A stretch of 64,000 nt of DNA from Celeribacter baekdonensis (GCF_003047105.1 NZ_CP028474.1:62001-126000); one strand, 5' to 3'; shown: positions 17,614 through 26,661, numbered from the stretch's first letter. Notes: generated by a model from the letters alone, not told the origin. Translations and numbers: made by a program.

Positions 17614-19127
17614 CAGTTTGCCTCCTCAATTGTGCAAAGTCCCAATTGCGCCTCGGCATAGGAGCGGGCGTATTCCAGTTCTCCCAGCGTTTCGGCGTGG
17701 ATCTCGAACAGCGGCTTGCCAAATTCGATATGGTCACCGATCTGGACCAGAAGGCGCAGCCCTGCGAGCTGCTGCCGCGGTGCGCCGGCGAGTTTCGCTG
17801 TGCGCGCGATGCGACGATTGTCAATCGCAATGAGGCGCCCCGCCGTGCGGGAGGTGATCACCGCATGATAACGCGCCTCACCGGGCTCAGTGAAACCGCC
17901 TTGTGCATCGCAAATCGCCATGAACTTCGCCTCGGCAGCGCCGCTGTCGAGCAGCTGTGCGGCCACCTTTCGCCCTCCCGCGCTGCCCGTCTCGGGGACA
18001 AGGTCCAGCAGCGCTCCAGCGATGTCGAGTGCACGGTCGCGCAGGTCGACAGGGAAGTTCTCGTTGCGGCGTAGCACGGCAAGGACATCTTGGGCTTCAA
18101 GTGCGGGTCCAATTCCGCGGCCGACAGGTGCAGTCCCGTCGCTTTGATGGATCGAGAGCGTCAGGCCGATGGCCTTGCCAACGGCGCGGAGCCGCTCTGC
18201 CAGCGCAGCGGCGGTTTCCGCCGAGCGGACCTTGGCCGTTGGTCCGACGGGCACATCGATCAGCACGCGCTTCGCACCGACCGCAGCCTTCTTCGACAAG
18301 ACGCTCGCCACCAGCTGTCCGTCGCTGTCGAAATCGAGTGGCCGTTCAATCCGGATCAGAACATCGTCCGCAGGGCTGAGAGCGAGGTTGCCCCCCCAAA
18401 CGATGCACCCGCCCTCAGCCTCGACGACGCGTCTCAACGCGGGGATGTCGAGCGAGACGGGAGCCATGACCTCCATCGTGTCGGCCGTGCCTGCGGGGGA
18501 AGTGATCGCGCGAGAAGAGGTCTTGGGGATCATCAGCCCCGCCGCCGCGATGATCGAAACGATGATCGGCGTGGTGCGGTTTCCTGGAAGCCCCCCGACG
18601 CAATGCTTGTCGTAGATCTCGGCGCCGCCCCAATCCAGCGTTTCGCCCGCCGCCTGCATGGATCGGGTCAGTGCGATGGTTTCCGCAATCGAAAGCCGGT
18701 CGCCCGCGCAGGCGGTGATGAAGGCTGCCAGATCGAGATCGGAGAGACGATGATCGAGGACGTCACGAATGATTGCGTCGAACCTTTGCTGCTCAAGGGT
18801 TTCTCCATAGACCTTGGCGCGGATCGCTGAGACGGAGTCCGGTGGCTCCGGGTGCGTAAAACTTGCCCGGTCCCCCGGTTGGGGCTTCAGGGCGGCCCAG
18901 GCTTCTTCCGACAAGGCGGCAGTGTCGTCGGGCAGCCAGTCGCCATTGGTCAACACGTTCAGCGTGGCAATCACCGACCTGTCGCCGAGCGTGACCTCGA
19001 TCCGGGTCAGGGCTGCGAAGCCTTCGGCGCGGCAGACGTGGCAGTCTTCGCGCATGAAGACAACGGGTTGCCGGTAAGTGTCGATCCCCGCGCGGGACAG
19101 GGCGAGCGTATTGTCGATTTCTGTCAT
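17613..19127 (-). CDS. thymidine phosphorylase / AMP phosphorylase family protein
   Basis: 504 residues, the length of archaeal AMP phosphorylases and longer than E. coli DeoA (about 440). It has an N-terminal extension of about 85 residues with CHVCRAEGF, followed by the phosphate/nucleoside-binding region YDKHCVGGLPGNRTTPIIVSI and TSSRAITSPAGTADTMEV, typical of the family. The reaction would be phosphorolysis of a nucleoside or NMP to base plus ribose (bis)phosphate. With the neighbouring PRPP synthetase and a beta-CASP nuclease it suggests an RNA/NMP salvage module. Substrate not decidable by eye. Confidence 0.85.
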   Translation of the reverse strand: MTEIDNTLALSRAGIDTYRQPVVFMREDCHVCRAEGFAALTRIEVTLGDRSVIATLNVLTNGDWLPDDTAALSEEAWAALKPQPGDRASFTHPEPPDSVSAIRAKVYGETLEQQRFDAIIRDVLDHRLSDLDLAAFITACAGDRLSIAETIALTRSMQAAGETLDWGGAEIYDKHCVGGLPGNRTTPIIVSIIAAAGLMIPKTSSRAITSPAGTADTMEVMAPVSLDIPALRRVVEAEGGCIVWGGNLALSPADDVLIRIERPLDFDSDGQLVASVLSKKAAVGAKRVLIDVPVGPTAKVRSAETAAALAERLRAVGKAIGLTLSIHQSDGTAPVGRGIGPALEAQDVLAVLRRNENFPVDLRDRALDIAGALLDLVPETGSAGGRKVAAQLLDSGAAEAKFMAICDAQGGFTEPGEARYHAVITSRTAGRLIAIDNRRIARTAKLAGAPRQQLAGLRLLVQIGDHIEFGKPLFEIHAETLGELEYARSYAEAQLGLCTIEEAN

Positions 19128-20509
19128 TTTGGATTGTCCAGCCGGATCGTTTCGAGGTGTTCGGGGGCGCGGGCAGGCCAGCCGAGTTCATGTTCGATCC
19201 GCCAGCGCAGCCGGTCCGAGGCAGAAGGTTCGCCGTGAGTCACATAGGTCATGCGCGGCGCGCGATCCGACGCGCGCATCCAGGCCAGCAACTCTTCGGC
19301 ATCGGCATGTCCGGAAAAGGCTTCGAGCTGGATCACCTCTGCCCTGATCGGGAAATCTCGACCGAACATGCGCAGACTGTCCGCGCCAGCGGCCAGTGCC
19401 GCCCCGCGGGTACCGCCAGCCTGAAAGCCCGACAGCAGGATTGCGTTGCGCGGGTCGCCGCCGAAGCTGGCGAGGTGATGCAGGATCCGCCCGCCGGTCA
19501 ACATGCCGCTCGCCGAAATGATGATCATCGGGCCATGCTGCGTGTTCAGCTTCTTCGACTCCTCGACCGAAGTGACCCGCTTGGCGATCTGGAACATCGC
19601 AAGGCAATCCTCCCAGGCAACGTGATGTTCTTCGTGATGGCCGTGGTAGATTTCGGTCGCGTCGATCGCCATTGGCGAGTTGAGATAAACCGGCACATAT
19701 GGGATCTCGCCGCGGTTTTGCAGGCGTGCAATGTGATACATAAGCCCCTGCGCGCGCCCAACCGCGAATGAGGGGATGAGAACCGTACCGCCCCGCCCGA
19801 AAACACGTTTCAGGATTGGCAGAAGCTCTTCCTCCGCGTCGATGGCTGCGTGATGGCGATTGCCATAGGTGGATTCACAAACCAACACGTCCGCACCTGA
19901 GAACGGTTGTGGTGGTCGCATCAGTGCGTCGTTCTGTCGGCCGAGGTCGCCACTGAAGTGGATTGTCCTTCCCGGCAGTCTGATACGGATCTGCGCCGCA
20001 CCGAGCAAATGGCCCGCCGGGATGAACTCTGCGGATATTCCGTCACCAACATCGATTGTGCTGTTGAAGGGAACTCTGTGCAAATGCTCAAGCGCCGCCT
20101 GAGCATCTTTCAACGTGTAGAGCGGCTTGGGGTTCTTGTGCTTGGAGTATCGGTGCCTTTTGGCAAAACGTGCCTCCTCTTCCTGGATATGGCCGCTGTC
20201 CGGCAGGATCAGGCCGCAGAGTTCCTCCGTCGCTTCGGTACACATCACCTTCCCTCGATACCCGCCGCGGATCAGCGCAGGCAGATAGCCTGAGTGATCG
20301 AGATGCGCGTGCGTCAGAAGTACGGTGTCAATGGTGGAGGGGCGTACCGGAAACGCCTTGCGGTTGCGGTCCCGCAGCGATTTGAAGCCTTGAAACAAGC
20401 CACAATCAACTAGAATGCGGCGATCCCCGGTTTCAATCAGATAGCGCGATCCGGTTACTGTTCCGGCGGCTCCCAGAAAACGAAGTGTTGGGCGAGTGTC
20501 CTGTGCCAT
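19124..20509 (-). CDS. MBL-fold beta-CASP nuclease (RNA-processing type)
   Basis: 461 residues. Metallo-beta-lactamase metal motif HAHLDHSGYLP near residue 68, second-half GHLLGAAQI, CESTYGNR, and the beta-CASP elements IIISASGMLTGGRILHH and AFSGHADAEELLAW. These match the CPSF73/YSH1-like and RNase J-like family that cuts or trims RNA with two zinc ions. It overlaps the phosphorylase gene by four bases. A role feeding mononucleotides to the downstream phosphorylase is inference. Confidence 0.88.
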   Translation of the reverse strand: MAQDTRPTLRFLGAAGTVTGSRYLIETGDRRILVDCGLFQGFKSLRDRNRKAFPVRPSTIDTVLLTHAHLDHSGYLPALIRGGYRGKVMCTEATEELCGLILPDSGHIQEEEARFAKRHRYSKHKNPKPLYTLKDAQAALEHLHRVPFNSTIDVGDGISAEFIPAGHLLGAAQIRIRLPGRTIHFSGDLGRQNDALMRPPQPFSGADVLVCESTYGNRHHAAIDAEEELLPILKRVFGRGGTVLIPSFAVGRAQGLMYHIARLQNRGEIPYVPVYLNSPMAIDATEIYHGHHEEHHVAWEDCLAMFQIAKRVTSVEESKKLNTQHGPMIIISASGMLTGGRILHHLASFGGDPRNAILLSGFQAGGTRGAALAAGADSLRMFGRDFPIRAEVIQLEAFSGHADAEELLAWMRASDRAPRMTYVTHGEPSASDRLRWRIEHELGWPARAPEHLETIRLDNPK

Positions 20510-20542
20510 GATCCTGTGCCTTTCATTCCCATCGGCAGCCCT

Positions 20543-21604
20543 TCAGGGAAGCGCCACCATCTGATGTCCTTCTCCTTCGACAGAAACTGTTTCACGCGTT
20601 TGCAGTGAGCTGGTATCGATGAGCCAAACCACGGGCTCTGCACGGCTTGAGACATAAAGGATGTCGGAGCCTGGAATTACCGTCAGGTGGTAGGGTTCTG
20701 GTGCAAGCGTGGCTGTGCGCACTTCCCCGGTAGCGAGTGCAACTGAGGCGAGTTTGTCCTCTCCCCTACCCGCGACGAACAAAGTTGCCCCATCATTTGA
20801 CAGCCCCAGTCCATGAATCTCGCCGCCAATTTCGAAGGTCCGCAGCTTTTCACCGGTACTCAAAGACAGTTCCAGAACCTGACCTGCGTCCGCGTCTGCC
20901 ACAAAGAGTCGATCAGTTTCGGGCGAAACCGCCGTATGTTCCGGGGTGTCACCTGCAATGAAGTTGCGACGAACGATACCCCGCGACAGGTCTACTTCGC
21001 TGATCGTTCCGTTACCGGTGTTGGAGACGTAGACGAGATTGGGATCAGTTCCGAACGCTGCATAGTTCGGCATCGATCCAGTCGGGACAAATGCCGTCAT
21101 GCCGAAAGTCGCCAGGTCAATCACCGATATTCCGTCACCTGCCGGATGGGTCGCAACGGCAAAGCGTCCATCAGGGGAAACTGCCGTATGATGTACGGCA
21201 CCCGGCACCTCTATCCGACGCAGGATATCGCCACTTTTTGCGTCCAGAATCGAGAGAAGACTGATCCCGGCATCGGGTGGCCCCATTGGCGCGGCCTTTG
21301 GTGCGTGGTGCGCGGCGTGATCGTCTGCAGACACGGTGGAGGGCTTTTCTAGCGCCGCGACATCCTCGCGCGGGATCTCCGAATAGCTGCCGGCGACCAG
21401 ATACGGCACGCCGGGTGCGCCTGCGAGACCGTGGACCGCCTCGACATCATTGATCCGACGCAGGACTTTTCCAGTCTCCGCCTGAACCATCAGGACTGAA
21501 TTGGCGCTGCCCTCTGGAATGAAGACCGTAGGCGGAGCGGCCAAAGCTGGTGCTGACACGAACAAAGTGGCGAGCGTATAGGCGATGCGGGGCGACATGT
21601 TCAT
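20543..21604 (-). CDS. exported YncE-like beta-propeller protein
   Basis: 353 residues from ATG 21604 (AAGGTTCC upstream; signal peptide YTLATLFVSAPALA). The mature protein is a string of about seven 40-residue repeats (VYVSNTGNGTISEVDLSRG, LFVADADAGQVLELSLSTGEK, LFVAGRGEDKLASVALATGE), the YncE/lactonase-type beta-propeller. A His/Ala linker (DDHAAHHAPKAA) interrupts repeat two. YVTN-type propellers are frequent in periplasmic metal and redox islands; no catalytic residues are evident. It sits 33 bases before the MBL-fold gene on the same strand. Confidence 0.82.
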   Translation of the reverse strand: MNMSPRIAYTLATLFVSAPALAAPPTVFIPEGSANSVLMVQAETGKVLRRINDVEAVHGLAGAPGVPYLVAGSYSEIPREDVAALEKPSTVSADDHAAHHAPKAAPMGPPDAGISLLSILDAKSGDILRRIEVPGAVHHTAVSPDGRFAVATHPAGDGISVIDLATFGMTAFVPTGSMPNYAAFGTDPNLVYVSNTGNGTISEVDLSRGIVRRNFIAGDTPEHTAVSPETDRLFVADADAGQVLELSLSTGEKLRTFEIGGEIHGLGLSNDGATLFVAGRGEDKLASVALATGEVRTATLAPEPYHLTVIPGSDILYVSSRAEPVVWLIDTSSLQTRETVSVEGEGHQMVALP

Positions 21605-21814
21605 TTTTGGAACCTTTATCTGGTCGAGATCATGCGGTGGCCGTGGCGAGGGCAGAAAACCGGCGGATCCACGGTTAATAGGAGCGAATGAAGTGAGGAG
21701 CGCGGTCAGGCAGAATCCGGACATCCAGACTACGAGCCTGTCGAAAAACCTAAGCGTCACGATTGGCGTAAAAGCCGAAAGGGAGGCGCTTCGCTACCTC
21801 GCTGACTGGAATGC

Positions 21815-22168
21815 TCAGAAGAGAATGGGGACGTGTATGAATTCGTCATCGGCGAAAGACGCCGATTGCCGCCACGACATTACCATTCGCGTGCTACGGT
21901 TCGAAACTACTGCGCTGACAAGCCCGTTAGGGATCAGAGCAGCGGCGCAACCGGGATGAATTCCGCAATCCGCGTCCAGAATAACGTGGACGGAGGAATT
22001 TGCGTCGGTGACCTGAACAATCTGCGTCTCTAACCCGGCAGGCTCGCCCTCATGCGCATGCAAACCATCGGCAATGAGACCGAAAAACAAGGCTCCGATC
22101 AATATCAGGACGAAGCTGACGCGAATACGCGACACTCTTCTGACATCGATATGTGGCCTTGATCGCAT
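21815..22168 (-). CDS. small secreted Cys/His protein, unknown function
   Basis: 117 residues with a basic N-terminus and hydrophobic signal (VSFVLILIGALFFGLIADGLHAHEG). The mature part has a short Cys pair with His (DCGIHPGCA) and no recognised domain. It resembles in plan, not clearly in sequence, the small secreted proteins at 26238 and 38558, each with a signal peptide, acidic/His stretch and a C-x(4-5)-C or C-x(3)-C element. Metal binding is a guess. Confidence 0.6.
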   Translation of the reverse strand: MRSRPHIDVRRVSRIRVSFVLILIGALFFGLIADGLHAHEGEPAGLETQIVQVTDANSSVHVILDADCGIHPGCAAALIPNGLVSAVVSNRSTRMVMSWRQSASFADDEFIHVPILF

Positions 22169-22286
22169 GATTTGAGTCCTTCCTAGGTGATTATAACACG
22201 CTATCCAGATGGTGTGGTTGATCTAAATCAGGGCGTTAAATGCTGCCTGACTCGGCGTCCTTGATGCGCAGCTTAGGCGAAATTAC

Positions 22287-24467
22287 TCAGTCGGCACTTT
22301 GCTCCAAAGTGTTTCCAAATCTGGAAACCTTCACATCGTCCTCGATGAGCGTTGCTTGAGCGGCCCCCGGACGCGCCGCGTGCAGAGCAGCAAGAACATC
22401 CTGAGTCGACAATATTTCAGACAGGATAATTCCTTCGGGAGCAGACGGCCCATAAACCGCGTTGAATGGAATGCCGTAACGGTTGTTGGTCTCCAAAAAA
22501 CGGGTGATCGCGTCATCTGGGCGGGTCCAGTCGGCCAGCATCGGCGTGACACCAGAGCTGTTCAATGCCGAAAGAACCGGGTCGCGTTCAAGAACGAGCG
22601 CCTTGTTGGCTTTGCAGGTCAAACACCAATCGGCGGTTACATCGACAAAAACGACCTCTCCGCGTGAAACCCGACGGGCAATATCGCCGCGGTCAAATGT
22701 GACCCAGGCAATTTTTCCTGCTTGGGCATCGGGTGCGGCGGGTGTTGCCAAGAATGGCGCGGCCGCGACCGCGAGTGCCGCCAGCGCCAGCCCAAAGGGC
22801 CAGCGAAGAGATCTTGGCACCCAGGGCGATGCCGCTATGAAGAGCATAACCGCACCGAGAGATGCAACTGTTAGGGCCGCGCGCGATCCAGCAACGCCGA
22901 GCAGGACATAGAACAGCCATGCCGCGGTACCCATCAGGAGGATGCCAAGGCCGGCTTTCAAGGCGATCATCCAGCGGCCGGGCTTGGGCACGAACCGAAC
23001 AACGTTCGGCACGATGGCCACCAACAGATATGGGCTGGCCAGACCTAACCCGAGAAAGGTGAAAACGACAGCGATGTCTATCACCCGCCCCGCAAGTGCG
23101 AATGCGATAGCTGTTCCAAGAAACGGCGCGGAGCAGGGAGTAGCCATGACCGCCCCGAAAAATCCGGTGGCAAAATCCGCTCCATAACCGGCCGTACCTC
23201 CTGCTTTCATCAACCGCGTTGTCAGGGCGGCTGGCAAAGAGAATTCGAACAGTCCAAACAGGTTTGCGGTGAACAGACCAAGGATCAGGAGCATCAGAAC
23301 CAGGAACGTTGGGCTCTGGAACTGGAGCCCCCAACCGACGGCAACGCCAATCTTTTGCAATGCGAAGAGAACAGCCGCGAGTGCCCACATAAAGACCATG
23401 ACTCCGGCGGCGGCGGCCAAGAAGCCTGCCCTGACTTGGGCATTGCCGCGTCCTTCGGATTTCAGGGCAGAAGATAACTTGATCGACAGAACAGGAAGCA
23501 CGCAAGGCATGGCGTTCAGGATCAAGCCCCCAAGAAAAGCGATGATGGCGATCCAGATCACTTGATCAATGCCGGGGACCACCCGATCAATACTGAAAGG
23601 GGGAGTTGGGGCGGTTGTTGCCCGATCTGGCGTGACGGTGAGGGCGTGATCCGGCCCGTCCGTCACGGTTACCCGTGGCGGCGCGTCTGTATCTGCCATG
23701 TAGGCAAGAATTGGGAATTCAGCCCAAAGCGTTCGCCCGCTTGCCCCAAGGCGAATGTCGGGCTTCCCCAACGTGTTGCCATCACCAATTTCAGGAAAGA
23801 CGTCCGGGGTTTTGAAGGCAGTCGTGGCAGCTATTTCTATCGTTAGGCGGGTGAAATCATCGTTTATATGGGATGTGGCGGCGGTCACGCCTGCCGCTCC
23901 TCCTTCCGCCGGAACGCGTGCGAGAAATGCCCCGATACGATTAGCCGAGACTTGATCGATTGAGTTCCCCTGAGGCAACGAAAGTGCCAAGTCAAAATCC
24001 TGGGGGACACAAACTGCTGAGCAGGTCAAGAGCTTGACGTTTGCTCTGAGTTCGACAGGTTCCCTAGGATCCTTCAGGGTGATCTGAAGTGGAAAGACAA
24101 CCTCATCATGATAGCCGAAGTTTTCGATGCCAAAGGCAGTGAACCGCTCGGGCGCAGGCCATAGGAAATCAACGCCCGCGACATTCGTCGACCCGCTCCA
24201 GTCGATCTGTGGCGGAATGCCAACCTCGCCAGGCGAACGCCAATAGGTTTTCCATCCGTCAGCAAGGTTCAGATCCAGACCGGCGGAGAGCGTTTGAGCT
24301 TCGGCGGAAACGGCATCCTCGGCGGAGATCAGCCGCGCTTCCACCGCAGTGACCTTGTGGGCGACTGATACCTCGGCCGTTGCAGCAAAGGGGATCAAGA
24401 GCCAGAACATTGCGGCAGCGAGGGTACCGCAGAAAACAAGACGGATTGGCGAGCGCCAGATGGTCAT
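22287..24467 (-). CDS. ScsB/DsbD-like transmembrane thiol reductase
   Basis: 726 residues from ATG 24467, which gives a clean signal peptide and overlaps the lipoprotein stop (ATGA). The N-terminal periplasmic domain has LLTCSAVCVPQ; the eight-helix core has the paired motifs NAMPCVLPVLSIK and ATPCSAPFLG; the C-terminal thioredoxin domain has ADWCLTCKANK. It passes electrons from cytoplasmic thioredoxin to periplasmic thiols. The layout (large N-terminal domain, CSAVC) matches ScsB of copper-suppressor loci. The DsbA/ScsC-like protein at 30096 is a likely partner. Confidence 0.88.
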   Translation of the reverse strand: MTIWRSPIRLVFCGTLAAAMFWLLIPFAATAEVSVAHKVTAVEARLISAEDAVSAEAQTLSAGLDLNLADGWKTYWRSPGEVGIPPQIDWSGSTNVAGVDFLWPAPERFTAFGIENFGYHDEVVFPLQITLKDPREPVELRANVKLLTCSAVCVPQDFDLALSLPQGNSIDQVSANRIGAFLARVPAEGGAAGVTAATSHINDDFTRLTIEIAATTAFKTPDVFPEIGDGNTLGKPDIRLGASGRTLWAEFPILAYMADTDAPPRVTVTDGPDHALTVTPDRATTAPTPPFSIDRVVPGIDQVIWIAIIAFLGGLILNAMPCVLPVLSIKLSSALKSEGRGNAQVRAGFLAAAAGVMVFMWALAAVLFALQKIGVAVGWGLQFQSPTFLVLMLLILGLFTANLFGLFEFSLPAALTTRLMKAGGTAGYGADFATGFFGAVMATPCSAPFLGTAIAFALAGRVIDIAVVFTFLGLGLASPYLLVAIVPNVVRFVPKPGRWMIALKAGLGILLMGTAAWLFYVLLGVAGSRAALTVASLGAVMLFIAASPWVPRSLRWPFGLALAALAVAAAPFLATPAAPDAQAGKIAWVTFDRGDIARRVSRGEVVFVDVTADWCLTCKANKALVLERDPVLSALNSSGVTPMLADWTRPDDAITRFLETNNRYGIPFNAVYGPSAPEGIILSEILSTQDVLAALHAARPGAAQATLIEDDVKVSRFGNTLEQSAD

Positions 24468-24712
24468 CGCACTATCTCCAGGCTTTGAACTTGAGTGGCA
24501 ACAAAGCCTGATCGGCCGTTTACACAATCCAACTGGCCCACACCGTTGGAGATAGGCCCTGCCAGACGACATCCATTGGGCAGCTCCAGCTCTGGTGACT
24601 TTGTCGACAAAGTTGGCGGCGGGTTTGTCGGGCACAGGACTGGTCCGCCGGAACAAGCGCTCACGAAAATCGCTCCCAAGAAGACAGTCGCCAGCCGCGC
24701 TCTTGTTCTCAT
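24464..24712 (-). CDS. small putative lipoprotein
   Basis: 82 residues. The N-terminus RARLATVFLGAIFVSAC is a lipoprotein signal with lipobox VSAC. The mature part has two more Cys (GPVLCPTN and LPNGCRL) and LDC, so three Cys besides the lipidated one. No domain recognised. It is coupled to the ScsB-like gene by a four-base overlap, so it may be its outer-membrane or periplasmic accessory. Confidence 0.65.
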   Translation of the reverse strand: MRTRARLATVFLGAIFVSACSGGPVLCPTNPPPTLSTKSPELELPNGCRLAGPISNGVGQLDCVNGRSGFVATQVQSLEIVR

Positions 24713-24741
24713 TTCGACTTACCGCCGGACGGCGCTGTCGG

Positions 24742-25014
24742 TCATATCTTCAATCGGCACTGGCTGGGGGCGGTCTGCTTGTGCTCTTTGCTTCCATGGC
24801 ATGAACGCCCCATCATCTTGTGCATCACAAAATGGGCGCCAACGCAGAGCACCAGAGGCGCAAAGACGGTAGCGTTTGCCCAAAGGCCTGCGACGGTGCC
24901 TCCGCCAATCAGGAAAGCTGCGATGGGTAGAAGCATGACAGCACAGCAAGCCATCATGCCCCAGTGCATCAACTTTCCGTGGCGATTGCCACCTGACTCG
25001 CTATCCTCTTGCAT
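24742..25014 (-). CDS. small DUF2933-like membrane protein
   Basis: 90 residues from ATG 25014 with AGAGG upstream; a GTG at 25023 is also possible. Two membrane helices (MHWGMMACCAVMLLPIAAFL and TVFAPLVLCVGAHFVMHKM) are followed by a Met/His/Cys tail (HKMMGRSCHGSKEHK). This layout is seen in DUF2933 and related small proteins of metal-resistance loci; family match is tentative. It is the first gene after the MerR-type promoter at 25047-25077. Confidence 0.7.
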   Translation of the reverse strand: MQEDSESGGNRHGKLMHWGMMACCAVMLLPIAAFLIGGGTVAGLWANATVFAPLVLCVGAHFVMHKMMGRSCHGSKEHKQTAPSQCRLKI

Positions 25015-25046
25015 GGAATCCACCTCTGATTTTGGTCAACGCATCC

Positions 25047-25077
25047 TGTTTAGCTTGATCTCCCGCTGGAAGGTCAA
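25047..25077 (-). promoter_or_regulatory. CueR-like promoter of the scsB group
   Basis: Reverse strand: -35 TTGACC, 19-base spacer beginning TTCCAGCGGGAGAT, -10 TAAACA. The left half-site TTCCAG matches the copA promoters exactly but the right half is degenerate, so response may be weaker. The predicted start lies about 25 bases upstream of the gene at 25014. Confidence 0.55.
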
Positions 25078-25078
25078 G

Positions 25079-25094
25079 GATACACTTCGATACA
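25079..25094. promoter_or_regulatory. direct repeat GATACA-n4-GATACA
   Basis: Two identical GATACA hexamers (TGTATC on the other strand) start ten bases apart in the divergent spacer 25015-25177. The same hexamer is in the divergent spacer next to the response regulator (5872 and 5902). Ten-base spacing suits an OmpR-family dimer, so this may be a second target of the regulator at 5963. Inference from motif only. Confidence 0.4.
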
Positions 25095-25177
25095 AATCTT
25101 GCGGCCTGTTGCGGTTGAGATTCAGCCCCATCTGAGCAATGCCTGTCTCGTCCAATTGAGTAACCAAGGACGAACAA

Positions 25178-25741
25178 ATGGCAGAGAGACCGAGTTTGAA
25201 CAGGCGGAGCCTGATTGCAATTTCAGGCGCATTCTTGATGACCCCCCACACTCTTCGGGCGGAAGAGGCTGGTGTGGTAAGACGCAATATCTCGTCGTTC
25301 GTTCTCCACAATTGGCGTGATCACTTTGACCGTCTCGGGAAGGGCATCATCATTTCGGATACTGTCACAAAGGTGCTCCAACACTGGACAGAGGATGAAG
25401 AGATGCGGATTTACCCGACCTCTGTTCCCTTGACTGATGAATTGACGAAGCGCGGGTATACAGAAGTTGTCGAGAAACGGGAAAATCCAAGTTGGGCGCC
25501 GACCCCTTCAATGCGGGAACGCAATCCGGAATGGCCAGCCTATGTGCCTGGAGGAGATCCCTCCAATCCTCTGGGAACGCGTGCGCTCTATCTGTCGTGG
25601 CAATACTACCGGATCCACGGAACCCAAGACACGCGGAAAATCGGGCGTCGATCATCAAACGGCTGCATCGGCCTTTACAACGAACATATAGAAGAGGTCT
25701 TCGATCGCACGCCGGTCGGGACGCAGGTTAAGTTGATCTGA
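25178..25741 (+). CDS. exported L,D-transpeptidase (YkuD family)
   Basis: 187 residues. Signal segment with Tat-like NRRSLI, then the catalytic block: HGTQD followed by SSNGCIGLYN (Cys nucleophile), close to the family HGT...S-x-G-C-I/V-R-L. L,D-transpeptidases form 3-3 peptidoglycan cross-links or anchor proteins; they are known to be copper-sensitive enzymes. A copy in a copper island could compensate, but that is inference. First gene of the rightward cytochrome/multicopper-oxidase unit. Confidence 0.87.
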   Translation: MAERPSLNRRSLIAISGAFLMTPHTLRAEEAGVVRRNISSFVLHNWRDHFDRLGKGIIISDTVTKVLQHWTEDEEMRIYPTSVPLTDELTKRGYTEVVEKRENPSWAPTPSMRERNPEWPAYVPGGDPSNPLGTRALYLSWQYYRIHGTQDTRKIGRRSSNGCIGLYNEHIEEVFDRTPVGTQVKLI

Positions 25742-25770
25742 ACGGATCACATGCAGGAGAGTAAAACACT

Positions 25771-26235
25771 ATGAATTTCTGGGGATGGTTCGTTAGCGGG
25801 TTCTTCGTGCTCGGCCTTGGAGCGGTCGGTTGGCAAGCGTTGCAGCCGGCCCCGGCGCAGACCGCTCAAGGACACTCAATGGTTCCGCCGGACACGAGCG
25901 GCATTCCTCAGGGCGCGCCCATTGCCAATGTAATAATTCCCGCTGAGTTTTCGCCGCAAGCCCAAATGGGGCAACGCGCGTTCGAGGCAAAATGCGCCAG
26001 CTGTCATGGTGAAAATGCCGCAGGCCAGAATGGGGTCGCTCCTCCGCTTGTTCACAAAATCTACGAGCCGAACCACCATTCCGATGCCGCGTTCCTGAAT
26101 GCGGCGCAAAACGGCGTCCAATCTCATCATTGGAATTTTGGCAATATGCCTCCCGTTGAAGGCCTCACCCAAGGTGATGTGAAGATGATTGCTGGATACG
26201 TGCGCGAACTGCAGCGCGCGAACGGGATCAACTGA
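25771..26235 (+). CDS. membrane-anchored monoheme cytochrome c
   Basis: 154 residues. One N-terminal helix (WFVSGFFVLGLGAVGWQAL) probably stays as an anchor. The cytochrome c domain has heme site CASCHGENAAG and C-terminal NMPPVEGLTQGDVKMIAGYVRELQ with a Met ligand (GNMP). AGGAGAG precedes the ATG. It lies 29 bases after the transpeptidase gene and is likely an electron carrier in the copper-induced chain. Confidence 0.88.
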   Translation: MNFWGWFVSGFFVLGLGAVGWQALQPAPAQTAQGHSMVPPDTSGIPQGAPIANVIIPAEFSPQAQMGQRAFEAKCASCHGENAAGQNGVAPPLVHKIYEPNHHSDAAFLNAAQNGVQSHHWNFGNMPPVEGLTQGDVKMIAGYVRELQRANGIN

Positions 26236-26237
26236 CT

Positions 26238-26597
26238 TTGGTCGTCAGGCTGAACATCTTCCGTAGCGCGATCCAGATTCTCCTGCTGGTCTCGATTGCG
26301 TTATTTGTCGTTCTCCCGGCGGGATCTCTCGATGCAATTGGCCATGAAACGGTCGCTGCCAAAGTTTCCGAACGAAGTGCGCAAAAACATCAGACCTCTC
26401 ATGAGGAAGATGCAGATAATCTTCTCCCCGGGCATTGCGATCCGGGGCCGGACTGCTCGAAAAATATGGTAATTGTCATTTTATCAGCTCCGAGAGCTTC
26501 GACCAACTTGTCGCAATTGCCTCGCGAACATCCAGATCAGAGCTTTTCTAACCGGAATGTCCTAAGGGACACCCCGCCTCCCAAACACCTATCCTGA
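26238..26597 (+). CDS. small secreted His/Cys protein, unknown function
   Basis: 119 residues from a TTG at 26238, two bases after the preceding stop. Hydrophobic signal (IQILLLVSIALFVVLPAGSLDAIG), then a His/Asp/Glu-rich segment (KHQTSHEEDADNLLPGHCDPGPDC) with a C-x(5)-C pair, and a basic tail. No domain recognised. Similar in plan to proteins at 21815 and 38558. Periplasmic metal binding is possible but unproven. Confidence 0.6.
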   Translation: MVVRLNIFRSAIQILLLVSIALFVVLPAGSLDAIGHETVAAKVSERSAQKHQTSHEEDADNLLPGHCDPGPDCSKNMVIVILSAPRASTNLSQLPREHPDQSFSNRNVLRDTPPPKHLS

Positions 26598-26661
26598 CCT
26601 AGGGGCAACCACGCCTCATCAAATTAAATCTATCAAGCATGGAAATACAGGATACGGAACG

